NCBI RefSeq assembly: GCF_000346465.2
Contig: NC_034016.1
Coordinates: forward strand, 22,436,442-22,500,441
Origin: Prunus persica
Lineage: Eukaryota > Streptophyta > Magnoliopsida > Rosales > Rosaceae
DNA: 64,000 bases
Reading direction: 5' to 3'
Positions within the stretch are counted from its first letter, which is position 1. Each line of letters begins with the position of its first letter. Below the pieces are notes generated by a model. That model had not been told where the DNA came from. It searched no databases and saw only the letters and a program-made list of their open reading frames with translations. Both the position numbers and the translations under genes were made by a program. Shown piece after piece: positions 37,440 through 48,900 of the stretch.

Positions 37440-38788
37440 TTAATTCTCACGCGGATCGGAACCAAATGGATCGGGTCGAGCTCGGATCAACGACAATCGA
37501 AGCCTTATCGGATCCTGCCGTTCAAGGCATCCGATGAGAGTTCATGAGTGTACGATCCCTAACTCAAATATAGGAATATAATAAAGTAGTAAGTATCCAA
37601 ATTACAAGCGAATTATGAGAGAGAGGGAGAGAGAGACGCAGACAGCAGCGCACGCAATTTTCTGGTAAAGTTTGTGGTAACTGGTAACTTAAGTCTCGGA
37701 CTCTCGTCAAAATAATTAATTACAATATTAAAATGTGTGTTGCTTGCTGTAACTCTTTTTAACACGTTCTCTTTAGTTTTGCTTGTTGATGGCAACTTAC
37801 GACGCCGTTTGCTTGTTGCGAACTCGTAACTTAAGAAGAGGGTTCATCCCTCTTTCCACCCTCTTCCGGCGAACCAAACAAGGAATTCTTGAGGCTTCAC
37901 TTCACCACTTTTCTTCAGTAGGAATTCTCCACCGTTTGGGTTTTTGACACCTCCATTATATAATATATGAATAAAATGCTTCTTGTTTCATGAATTTGTT
38001 TGGGACGCTCTGAACTTGGTACTAGTTTCTTTTTTTCTTTTGGTGGTGAAACGGCAGGCTAAGCCCAAAGAAAACAAACATTTTTGGTACTACTTTTTTA
38101 CTCCATGTAGCGCCATTCTTCCAACAATAATTCATTCATCTGTCTATCATCTAATCAACGGATTCATAGGACAACTGTGGTTGTGGAGGGAGCTTGATGT
38201 GATTTGAGAATTAGCAGCTGGAAGGCAATCATAGTCCTTCACTGAGAGTTGATTATACATGAATTGGTTTGTCTTGTGGAAGTCAAGTCAGCCAAGCCCA
38301 AGGGGAATGCACAATATTATTGGGACATACTGTATTACTGGGGATGGGAGCTTCAAATTTAAATGTGTGTGTATCTTCTGTCTGGGACTTTGATATTGTT
38401 TCCTTGCTTCATGCCTTCCTATCTACTGGGCACTGGGCACTGGGCACTGGGCACTGGGCATTGGGTACTGGGCAGGGCATAGAGTTTGAATTGAATCTGA
38501 TCATATATAGCTCATAGATAGATGATGTCATATCATATATATTCAGTATTCACAGAGACAGAGCTTAACTTGTCATTGGCAATTTGGCAGGCTATGAGAG
38601 GTAATTAACTTAATTGTAACCAATCGATATATGTATACACAGGCAGAACATAAATCTTATTTTTATAATTACACAAGGCAGACCAGTCACCAGACCAGGA
38701 ATCAGGATTCTCCAACGCCATCTCTTCATTTGATTTGAGATTAGAATAGAACAGAAACTGCTGATTATCATTTGTTTGTTGTCACTGG
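37440..38788. other. Upstream region of SAR1 and 3' flank of the USP gene
   Basis: Holds the SAR1 promoter and leader, including a GA-rich run at 37617-37635. A heptamer minisatellite lies at 38425-38475. No gene is supported; ORFs near 37983 and 38269 look random. Confidence 0.55.
38425..38475. repeat. (GGGCACT)n minisatellite
   Basis: Six to seven heptamer units, the last ones diverged (GGGCATT, GGGTACT). It lies about 300 bp past the 3' end of the universal stress protein gene. Confidence 0.9.
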
Positions 38789-39711
38789 TCAGGCACTGGC
38801 AGGATGCTTCACAATCACCACCGGACACTCTACGTGTTTGGCACAATAATCACTTACACTTCCAACAAGAGTCCTGCAGATGGACAAAGGATTAATTACA
38901 GATACATAATTCATAAATCATAATAATCAAGCAAATTCCCATTGCAATTGAATTATATGAATGATGATTGATGTTGAGGATATGATATGATATGATTCAT
39001 TCATTCCAATATCGGCATTCGGCATTCGGACAGTACTAGCAGCTCACCTCTTAAGGAAACCATAACCGTGGCTTCCCATGACCAAGGTATCAGCTCTAAG
39101 TTTCTCAACCGTATTACATATCACATCCTTTGGATCTCCCCTCCCTACCAGTCTCTCAATATGCACATGTGCCTGCATCACCACATCAACTTAATTACAA
39201 CTTGTAATACTAATAGTAATTTCAAATTAAACACAAGCACTTGCACTTTTACCGGAACAAAAATAAATAAATAAATAAATATATACATTGGTGTGGAAAT
39301 TTCTGTAGACAGCTTCGGCTCTTTGCATCACTGAATTGACCATGTCAGTGCCGTATTTTTCCATGGTTGCAACTACATCGCTGGAAAACATATATCCTGT
39401 GAAATCAAGTACACCATCTCCGAATTAGTTCATTAACAAACACGATCGTCACACATCACATATCTGCTGTGATGGTTCAAAGCCAAAATAAAATCTAAAA
39501 AGCTTGTTGCCAATTAATTACCTGCAGCATCGAAAGTGGAATGGACTGGCGGTGGTTTCACATAGAGAAGAACAAGAGTGTTGCTGGTGTTTTTAGAAGA
39601 AGAGAGGTTTCCCAGACACCAGGACAGTGCATGCATGCTCTCTTCACTCTCATCTACTGCCACCACAATTTTGTTCTCTCTGTTCTTCATATGTTCGCCC
39701 TCGTCCTCCAT
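38789..39711 (-). CDS. Universal stress protein (UspA family), ATP-binding type
   Basis: A small cytosolic Usp-fold protein, 169 aa after joining four exons on the minus strand: 39522-39711 (ATG at 39711), 39287-39396, 39048-39172 and 38789-38873. It opens with a Lys/Glu-rich lead and the first beta strand KIVVAVDESEESMHALSWCL. Exon 3 reads RLVGRGDPKDVI and then DTLVMGSHGYGFLKR, and exon 4 TLVGSVSDYCAKH followed by CPVVIVK. The motif G-S-H-G-Y-G, nine residues, then G-S is the ATP-binding signature of the MJ0577-like class, so nucleotide binding is likely. Such genes usually respond to hypoxia, drought or hormones; nothing specific about regulation is visible here. Confidence 0.9.
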
Positions 39712-39824
39712 TAATTGCTACAACTTAATTATAAGCCTATAATCAACCAAAGTGCTCCGTTTGTTTGGGGCCTCACTCACTCAAGATATTGATACACACA
39801 AACCCAAATGAATGATAATCTATG

Positions 39825-39832
39825 TATATATA
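39825..39832 (-). promoter_or_regulatory. TATA box candidate for the universal stress protein gene
   Basis: Minus-strand TATATATA about 114 bp before the ATG at 39711. Inferred. Confidence 0.5.
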
Positions 39833-41429
39833 GCCTGCAGCCTGTAGGGTTACTTGTGCCGTGGGATTAGCTACATAGATTACATGAATTATTAGTGTTT
39901 CTAGTTTCTGAAAGGGGAATAAATTAAATTAAATTAAAACCTCAGACCCCAAATCCATACATTATATAGTAAACTATTGACATGAAAATAACTAACTGCT
40001 CCTTGTCCACTCCTCCTCCTGCTGCTCTAGGTTTGGCACATGCGCGCAAATTAATTAACCAACCAATGCTTTAACCAGGTGATCCCTTTTCGTTAAAGAC
40101 TCTAAATAATGATTAATTAGGTTGGAATTGGAAGTAGGGAACGAGGAAATGACATATACAGTCATCCTTCAATATTCTTCTAGAAAGTTCAGACAGAGTG
40201 GCTAAGTTTGAATCTTCAGCCCACCAGACGTGTTACAATCATAAGTAAGAAGGTCATCCAATAATTCACATCCCGCCAGACTACGCGTTGCCTAGAAGAT
40301 ATTTTTTATATGTAATTTTGGTCTTTGAAGAAAGGAGAAAAACTAAGTTGAGATAACACTATTTTGCTATTCCGGATCCGGCCAATAATGTTGTCATGTG
40401 TGTCGGAAATAGAAAGTAAAATAGTGATATCCTCGTTTCATGAAAAGCTTTCTCCTAAAGAAGTAGGAGCCTATACTATCTTCTTGTACTAACAACAGTA
40501 AAAACAAGTTCTGGGAATTGAATTGACTGCACTTTCCTTGTCAAGTTTTGATGTTTACTACCTATATATCACTAATAAGTAACAAGTGCCTCTTTTACAA
40601 TGCTCGCTCGCTGGGGTTACGCCTTCATGGCGATATTTATGAAATAATTTAGATTCCATCAAATCCAAATCCAATACTTACTATCTAAATTCCAAAGCCA
40701 TGGTCCCAGAAAGCGTCATCTTTGTCGTCCACAAGGCACAAGGCACAAGGCAAATTAATAGCCAGCTTCATGTCCTTTTAGTAGTCCAAATCGGTTGCTG
40801 TTACTTATGCAACTTGGCATCACCTCCTCATCCACTAACAAGTGGTCTCAGAACGACCATATATATCTAATCTTTCCCAAGAGATATTTGATTATATTTA
40901 TATTTTTTAATGAAAGCTATTTGAACTTTTGCATTAAGCTAGATTAAAAGTATCTTAAATAATTGGGCTTAGTTGTACAAGGTAGCCAAGCCATTGCCAT
41001 TCTCAAGTCTCAAGCTCAAGCTCAACCATGCACGATGCATGCATACTAACATTGTTGTTGTTCTTGTCAATGTCACACATTCGATGTAAATCTCAGACTA
41101 TCCCAGGTCCAGCTAGCCTATAAAAGCTCTTCATTCGCCTAATAATAAGCTGAATATGGCCCAACCCAAATTCTGTGCCTTAGTCATGAACAATCTAGTT
41201 CCATGTCCATGTATTATTTCCGATCATAATAAATTGGGTTTGGAACTTATATTTCTATATAGGTCTATATATTAGACACCAATTGAAAAGTTAAATAAGG
41301 AACTAATACATATATATATATATGCATTTTTTAATTATAGAGAAATACATATATATGTTATTAAAATTCAACGTTACGGCATTTTTTATCAATGTAATAA
41401 TGGAAACAATACTTAACCAACTTATATTC

Positions 41430-41515
41430 ATTGGATATCTAGGGGTTTCGAATCTCTGCTCACATGATTGGAGATGAAAAAGCTCAACCAATTGAACTAT
41501 ACCTCTCTGCCACTC
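41430..41515 (-). mobile_element. tRNA-derived SINE-like head (minus strand)
   Basis: The minus strand carries an A-box-like TATAGTTCAATTGG (41488-41501) and a B-box-like GAGATTCGAAACC (41444-41456) at RNA polymerase III promoter spacing, without a tRNA cloverleaf. This is the pattern of a SINE head. The boundaries and tail are not fixed. Confidence 0.5.
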
Positions 41516-41651
41516 AACTAACTTTTAGTTATTACATCTCAAATTTGTGTGTTGGCTTGTATCTAGGTCGCAAAATGGAGAATTATTTGTATTTATATAC
41601 CTTAGAACTGTGACAACAATACATAATATTCATATGTATTGAAAGACTCAC

Positions 41652-41793
41652 ATACATGGGCTTAAATAAGTTGGTTAGAGTGGATGTGCTCTCCACTTTG
41701 CACTCGAATTCGAATCCCCCTCTTCATAGTTTAGATTAATTTAAAGTAAATTATCGCTAATATAAAAAAAAATTTAAAAAAAAAGATAGACTC
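41652..41793 (+). mobile_element. tRNA-derived SINE-like element (plus strand)
   Basis: An A-box-like AAGTTGGTTAGAG (41668-41680) and a B box GAATTCGAATCC (41706-41717) are followed by about 50 bp of AT-rich body and an A-rich tail (41764-41784). No intact tRNA fold is present. Target-site duplications are unclear (short AGACTC on both sides). Confidence 0.55.
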
Positions 41794-43767
41794 GGAGTGT
41801 AACTACATGGCAAAGTCGTATGTATTCATAAACCTCCAAAACCCTAAAATAAATTTGACGTGTATAACTTAGCATCCAATTTGAAAGCTCATAAAGAACA
41901 ATGCATTCGTCTTACGTGAAAGAAGCACATACATATACACACACATACATATACAAATATATTATATAAAAGATAATGCATAACAGAGTGAACCGATATG
42001 AAAATGTGAAGAAAAAAAATAAATAAAAAGGAGATGACAGAATTGTAATTTAAAACAATTAAAATATCAGCAACTAGCACATACTCAAATTTGAAAGGAA
42101 TATTAAGGATAGAAATATAGAAGCACAAAAATACCCATTAGCATCTAAACAACTTGGGTCCACATAAAGCATGACTTATGACCTATTTTAAACAAATCAG
42201 CTTTCTCTCAACCAAAGTAAAAAAAAATTGAAATGAGCTTTTGCTTGATACCTAATCCAGAAAATTTTAACAAAAAATGTGTCAAACTTAACATCTAATC
42301 TATATTTTTTTTTATAACACGTTGTACATTTAAAATGGTTAGGTACAACATAGCCTTTGAAATCCATGTATCAATTAGGCAAATAGTTTATTTATAGAAA
42401 AGGCAAATAAACTACTCTTTATCTATTTCCATTCAAATTTAAACATTCATCATTCATGTGTGGTGTGGTGTGGTCAACGTTTTATTGGAACAATCTCGTT
42501 ATTGAAACATGAAATTTGCTTGATGCATTCCTGTTTCGCCTTTGAATTGAAACCTGGTAGGCTCCACATGTGGATGGCATTAGATTAGATTAGCCGCTAA
42601 AGATGAACTTGTCCAACGGTCATCTAGCGACAGGTGGATGGGTGGTAACGGGTAGGCTCCAAATGTCCCCACAAGTTAGTGCCGACCGATTTGCCTTAAA
42701 CCTTCAGAAAGTTGAAATTCCATGCAAGGGGAATTTAATCCCATCCCTATTCTTTCCATCTATATCCATATTCCATTTGTTTGCTTTATTATTAGACCAT
42801 CGCAAAAGAGCCCTCTTGTCTTAGATAAATCCAAAACTCTATTTTAATTATAAAATAAATAAAAAACGATAAGATCGAGAGGGGATAAGAACAAATTCTT
42901 ATGGCTAAGAAAATTGAATCATTTGTTTTTTATTTTAATATAAAAAAAAAGACCTATATGTTATTATATTTTAATTAAATATTGGGCATGAGAAGACAGA
43001 GGAACATCATTTGTTTTTTAGACCCAAAAATAAAAAAATCACATTTACCACTTATCTCTCATGCGTTTTGAACCTGGTGAGCGCATTTCTTGCTTGGTGT
43101 TATAATCATAGACAGAGAGCAGGGGACCATTCATTTTAAATTTCAGATACTTCAATTGATTTCAACCGTTGATAAACCATCCGAGGCCCCAAATTTGAAC
43201 TTGGGACGGGAGTAGAACTTCGAATTGGACTCGGAGGGAGGAGGAGGAGGAAAAAAGTGTCCTAATTCAATAATGTACGAATATTCAATTCAGTTCAATA
43301 TAGCAAATTAGCGAATACAATAATAAAATTATATTAAAGGACGGCATTGCCCCTCTGTTTATCCGCGTTACAGATCATCTTCACTCTTTTCCTTTTCTTT
43401 TATTTTCCACCGTTTTATTTGATGAATCTCTTCCTTGATAAAATTATCCTCCACAATTGAAATATTTAAATATTATTACTGTCATTTTTTATACCTAATT
43501 TAATAATTTATGTTTTATTAAAACATAATACAATTACTTCTAATTTATTAAAACACTACAAATATTTTTCCTGTCCTTTAAGATCCATATTTCTATGCTA
43601 TGCCACAAGGGCGGGCACAATTTCAGGTCAACCCGATCGACTCGTCCAACCCGATCATAGTGGGTTGGGTTGGTCTAAAAAAGAACGGGACTTGAATTTA
43701 AAAAATTATAAATCGCTATGTAAGAGGAAAAAATGTTTAACAAAACATTTAGCATAACAAAAACTGA

Positions 43768-44071
43768 TTATAAACTTTCATGGTATGTTTACTTATAAAG
43801 ATTGGGTATTGGAATGATTCCAATTCATGCTTTTTCTGTGTATACAAAAATGGATTATAAACTTTCATGACATGTTTACTTATCATGATTGGGTATTGGA
43901 ATAATTCCAATTCATGACTTCTCCCTCATTTACTAACACATAAGGAATAAAACATTATGCAGGTTCTACCTTAAATTCCATAATCGAATACCCTCAAAAT
44001 CAAGAATGGGATCAACTAGGGGAGTAGTTGATCCGATTCCAATACCCAACTCTTTGTTGTTATGTATAAAC
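43768..44071. mobile_element. MITE-like element with an internal 84 bp-spaced direct repeat
   Basis: The segment GATTATAAACTTTCATGRYA to ATTCCAATTCATG occurs twice (about 43768-43829 and 43852-43914). The inner GATTGGGTATTGGAAT is matched by an inverted GATTCCAATACCCAA near 44034-44048, and outer GTTTA-type ends are present. This suggests a small hAT-like MITE whose left end was tandemly duplicated. No coding capacity. Confidence 0.45.
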
Positions 44072-44689
44072 GACGTCGTCCGCACCTAATCAATATGTGA
44101 TTACATACATGTTGGTTTTACGCTTATTGTTCCAATTATGTCTCAATTTATAGCTCTCATACACATGTAAATTTGTATTGCCACAACTGCTCAATTAGAT
44201 GATCACTTCTACTTTTCTTTCTTTCCTTCAACAAACAAAGAACCTCGAGAGAAAACCTTAAAGGTGAGAAAAGTTTCAATTGCCGCCCCTTTCGGAGTCA
44301 GTGGCCTCTATCCCTCCCCTCTTCTTCCATTCCCTCCACCCCTCTAGATTTTGGTGCTTGGCTATCTTGGTTGAATTTGTTGGTTGCTTGGCTGTCTTAG
44401 GGACAACATAGTGGTACACCTTGTGTGCTTGCTGTTGTCGGTGAATTCTTTCGTATTTGAATTAACCTTTTGTGGTTATTGTGGTTTCGTATTTGCACTA
44501 ATCCTATGTAATTATTTGTATTTGTATTGATCCTTATAACTGACGGCATTTAGACATAAATTATGAGTGCAATCCATTGCATTTCTATTAAAAAAGAAGA
44601 AGTTTGAAGTGTGTTTGAGCGTGCAGTGTAAGTCTCGCGTCCATATTTATGGCGTCAAAGACCATTTTTAGTTTTGTGAAAACGCGTAA

Positions 44690-45751
44690 GAGCACTGGCA
44701 GCGCAAGACCCAACCCGGGTAGAAGGGCCCCCAGGCGAGCCCAACACAGCTCCAGCGCGAGGAAGAGAGCCCAGGCAGCTGCTGGGTCCCACGAGCCCGG
44801 GCAGGCCCAAAGGCAACTTCAGCCTGGGCTTCAGCCCGAGTTGGATGATGTCATGCTGACGTCATCCCTGACAGCAACCAACTGTAACAAGCCACGTGTC
44901 GCGCCAGGGACGCTCCGATGGATTTTTTTCCAGAAATCCGACGGTCCTCGTTTTTTTTGCTAAAAAAATTGCAAAAAAATTCTGAAAAATTCTGAAATTT
45001 TTTTTAAAAAATACCAAAAAATTATGTATTTTTTCCCTATAAATACCTAACCATTTTATTTACTTTCCACACAAAATCTTCATACAATTCTTCTCCATCC
45101 CCAATATTTTTTACTCTCCACTTACATTATTCACTTTCCTCACCAATTCTCCACACAAACTATTCTCCTTCCAATATTTCTTACTCTTCACTCACATTTT
45201 TCACTTCCCACACCAATTCTCCATACAAACTCTTCTCCTTCCAATATTTTTTATCCTCCACTCACATTTTTCTACTACTTTCCATTTGTAAAAAGAAAAA
45301 AAAAATCTTATCTGAAATATGAGATTATAATTTTTTTAAAATATCTGAAAATCTTATCTGACATGGGACACGTGGTACAATTTTAGAGGGTGAAAATGTT
45401 ATATGAAATCTGAGATTATAATTTTTTTTAATGAATATCCGAAAATTTTATCTGGAATAAGACACGTGGCAATCGAGATTCTCATCCGAAAATCTTTTCT
45501 TAAAACAATGGACACGTGACAACCAAAAATATTATCCGAAAATTTAATTACAAAAGATTATCAAAATTAATGGTTTAAAGTATTAAAAAAATAGGAAATA
45601 AAGTACAATGAATAGTATTTGCCCTAGACTTGCCCTAGACTTAGCCATCATGGGTGGAACCACAAATGGCAAGGCTGCCACTATTCATGTGAATAGTGAC
45701 AGCCCTTCCTTGCCCTTTTCTTAGACTTTGCCCTTAGGGGTGGAGTTGCTC
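44690..45751. mobile_element. PIF/Harbinger-like non-autonomous element (1.06 kb), TAA target duplication
   Basis: Starts GAGCACTGGCAGCGC and ends with the inverted complement of GAGCAACTCCACC, flanked by TAA on both sides (44687-44689 and 45752-45754), the 3 bp TWA duplication expected for PIF/Harbinger. The inside holds about 70 bp tandem units (TTCTCCTTCCAATATTT; 45060-45280) and a second set with (T)TATCTGAAA and CACGTG cores (45300-45545). The ORF at 44649-44963 runs through the end of the element and is not a gene. It is related to 48634-49186. Confidence 0.7.
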
Positions 45752-45960
45752 TAAGGGCATAAGACCAGTTAAGTGAATATTCATTTCATTTCCATTTAGA
45801 AAAGTGCAAGGGTATTATTGGAAGTTCGGGTCATATTTCTTTCATTTAAAGTCCAGTCTTTCAGGCAGACAGAGAGAGAACTAGACACAGACGGACACAG
45901 AGACGGGCAGATTTTGAAATAAAGAGAAATTTTTGAAAACAGAGGAAAGGTTGTGACAGT

Positions 45961-48900
45961 ATGGGAGAAGTTATATTGTACGTGGAGGATTTGGATTTGA
46001 AATCCTGCTCAGCAATTTTAGTCTGTAGGATTTGCCATGAAGAAGAATTTGGAAGCTGTGAGAGCATGGAAGCTCCTTGTGCATGCTCCGGAACTGTTAA
46101 GGTACAGGCAAACAGAGTTTTGCTTTTGTGGGTTGTGTTGGGTGTTTCTGAATAAGCCTTGACATCGATTTTTGTTTCGTTTTTTCAAAACTTTGCTCAG
46201 TTTGCACACAGAAATTGCATACAGAGGTGGTGCAACGAGAAAGGCAATACAACCTGCGAAATATGTCTCCAGGTAATAAGACTTTTTTTGGGTTCTCTTG
46301 ATTCTTTTATTATTTTTCTTTTTACATTCCAGATTTTTTTCTTCATATTAAATGAATAGTTTTGCTTCGTGTTTACGCATCAAAATCGAATTGGGTCGGA
46401 TGTCATAGTTGATTTGAGATGATCAAACGATGTTGATATCGTTTTCTGTTTTGTTTCGGATTCTTGGCGTCTAAAATTTGTCTTTTCCCGTAACTTTTAT
46501 TTCTGTTCAAGTCTGTTCTGTCTCTTTCTTTTCTCTGGGTTATACTCTCCGTTCCTTCATTGTGATTATTAGTTTCTTACCTCAAAAACAGAATTCATCA
46601 TGGATAATGATTTGGTTAAATATTATAGTTTGGTCACTTGGCTTTACCTGGTAGTGAAACTTTCTTCTAGCTTTATTTAGTGCTATAATTGAAATTTTAA
46701 ATTTGAAAAAGAGAAAAAAAAAAGAAGGTGTTTACTTATGAAAATTTGTGCAGAGCTATGAACCTGGATACACAGCACCGCCAAAGAAGTCGCAGGTAGA
46801 TGACACAGCAGTAACCATTAGGTAGGTACATATGTGATCTTATCCAAAACCAGAATTACATACATAATTGATAAGTACATATGTGATCTATCCGCATACA
46901 TAATTCCCCTTTAATTTTCTGTTTTTCGTTGGAGTGATTATGATTATCCCTTTAATTGCACGCAGACAAGTATATTTCAATATTGATGTTTAATTTGAAG
47001 AATGAGGCAGACAGAGACAGACAGAGTTGTTTGCAATTGCAACAACATAATTCTTGTATTTATAACATATGTGATGGGATCTGGACGACTTGGAAATATT
47101 TGTAAATCTCATGTAGAAAATGCTGATCCTTGAGTTGAGTTGAAACTTGTGTCTTGTTTAAGTTTGCTTCTTTTTTTTTTTTTGGGTGTTCCCAGAGATA
47201 GCGTGCAGGTTCCTAGAAGAGACCAAGAGTCACGAAGCCCAAGGTTAGACTTAGAGCGGGTGCAACCGATAGAAAATGTCTACTCTTCTCAATCTCAATG
47301 CTCGTCTGCAGGTGACAGAAGTGCGTCTTGTTGTCGATCACTGGCTCTACTTGTAAGTTTCTTTTTTTGATATAATACAAATCTTTATGCACCAGTGCCT
47401 AAGTTCAGAAGAACTCAAGACTCGAGAGAACCTATCGTCTAAACCTTAAACCCACCATTCCATGGGCGTTACAAAATATGTATGGAAGGATGGATGGGTA
47501 CCATTATTGCCTTGCCCCTACCTCTACTTGGTTGACCAGGTTAGGTTGCTCTCCTTGTGGCAAACCACGTCACGTTGGAGTTCAAATCTGAAACCGCTGA
47601 TCTACAAATCAAGACGATTATTCCACTTAATTTAGGGATATGACAATATAGAAGTTTTTTTTTTTGGGCGAAAATGACAATATAGAAGTTAAAAGTACAT
47701 TTTGAATTATAACGATAATAATTTTTTTTTAAAGGGATAAAGATATTATTCTGATTCTAACAAACATACTCCAACTGTTTATTTTATGATGAGTTTGCAG
47801 TTTACGGTGGTTTTGCTTGTGAGGCACCTCTTTGTGGTGCTTACCGGTAGCAACGAAGATAACCCTTTCACGCTTCTAACTGTAAGTACCACATTCTTTC
47901 TTTGGTTCAACTCTTTGCCCTCTCCTCTACTCCACTCTGTAAATAACAAATCAAAAGACAAATTGACATATCTCATTTTTTGATATTATTGATATTGAAA
48001 GCGCCGGCCTTGGGGGTGGGCGGGAAGGGCATGGCCATGGGCCTCCATTTAAGCGGCCCCAATTTTTTTAAATATTATATATATATATACCAATGTCCAA
48101 CTCAAAATAAAAATAAAAATTACACACCATGAGATTAAATGAGGAAACACAATTTCTCTTCCCAGAAGAAATCCCAACACGCTTCCTCTTTTCCCACGCA
48201 ACGCCTAGTTTTTCCATGGAAGAACTTACTCTCTATTTAATCCACTGAGCTCTTTATATTCTTTCCAATCCAGCAAACTATTTTTTCCCGCCTTAAACCC
48301 TAAATCCTATATGCCGGTCTCTGTTGAGTTTTGTTCTTGCTTTTTGTTGTTGGGGCTTGGCCTCTATCTTTTGTTAGGTGGTTTGTTGATTCTCTTTATT
48401 GTTTTAATTAGCACCTTTTAGCCACAAAAAAAGAAAAAAGAAAAAAAGGCTACTTGAGAACTTATTGTGAAAGAATAGGTTATTTTGTTGAATGTTAGAA
48501 GCTATCTGATTATGTATAGACCTAAATATGATTTTGTTTTTTATGATTTATGTACTTTTGCTTTGTTAGAATGAAATTATTATGTTTAAACCAAAAAGAA
48601 TGAATGAGCAAAAAAGACAAATTTCATTTCTTAGGCCACCTCCACCGCAGGCCATTCTGCCAGGGCAAGAGGCCCATTTTTTGGGGTTTGGACCTCCAGC
48701 GCACGAGAAGCAGCCCGGACAAGCCCAAGGACAGATCTTGCCTGGGTTTTAGCCCGAAGGCGCTGACGTCGGCGAGCAAAAAAATTCAAAAAAACAGAAC
48801 AAAATTCAATTTTAAAAATAAAAAAAAAATCAAAAAATTATGGATGTTTTTCCTATAAATACATAACAATTTTATTCACTTTCCACACCAAATCCTCGTA

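Larger units (their letters stand above)
39833..45960. other. Long intergenic region holding several small transposable elements
   Basis: AT-rich DNA between the USP promoter and the RING-CH gene. It carries two SINE-like pieces (41430-41515 and 41652-41793), a MITE-like repeat (43768-44071) and a 1.06 kb PIF/Harbinger-like element (44690-45751). The last 200 bp are the RING-CH promoter and leader. No further gene is supported. Confidence 0.55.

Noticed and set aside
41652..41793. Possible tRNA gene
   Set aside because: Pol III box-like motifs are present but no acceptor, D, anticodon and T stems can be drawn; a SINE head fits better.
44649..44963. 104 aa ORF rich in Arg/Ser/Gln
   Set aside because: It starts outside and runs through the left end of the PIF/Harbinger-like element, has no domain, and reflects the GC-rich element body.
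47510..47640. Third SINE-like candidate (TTCAAATCTG near 47579 as a B box)
   Set aside because: The A-box match is weak and no tail or target duplication is clear, so it is not listed as a feature.
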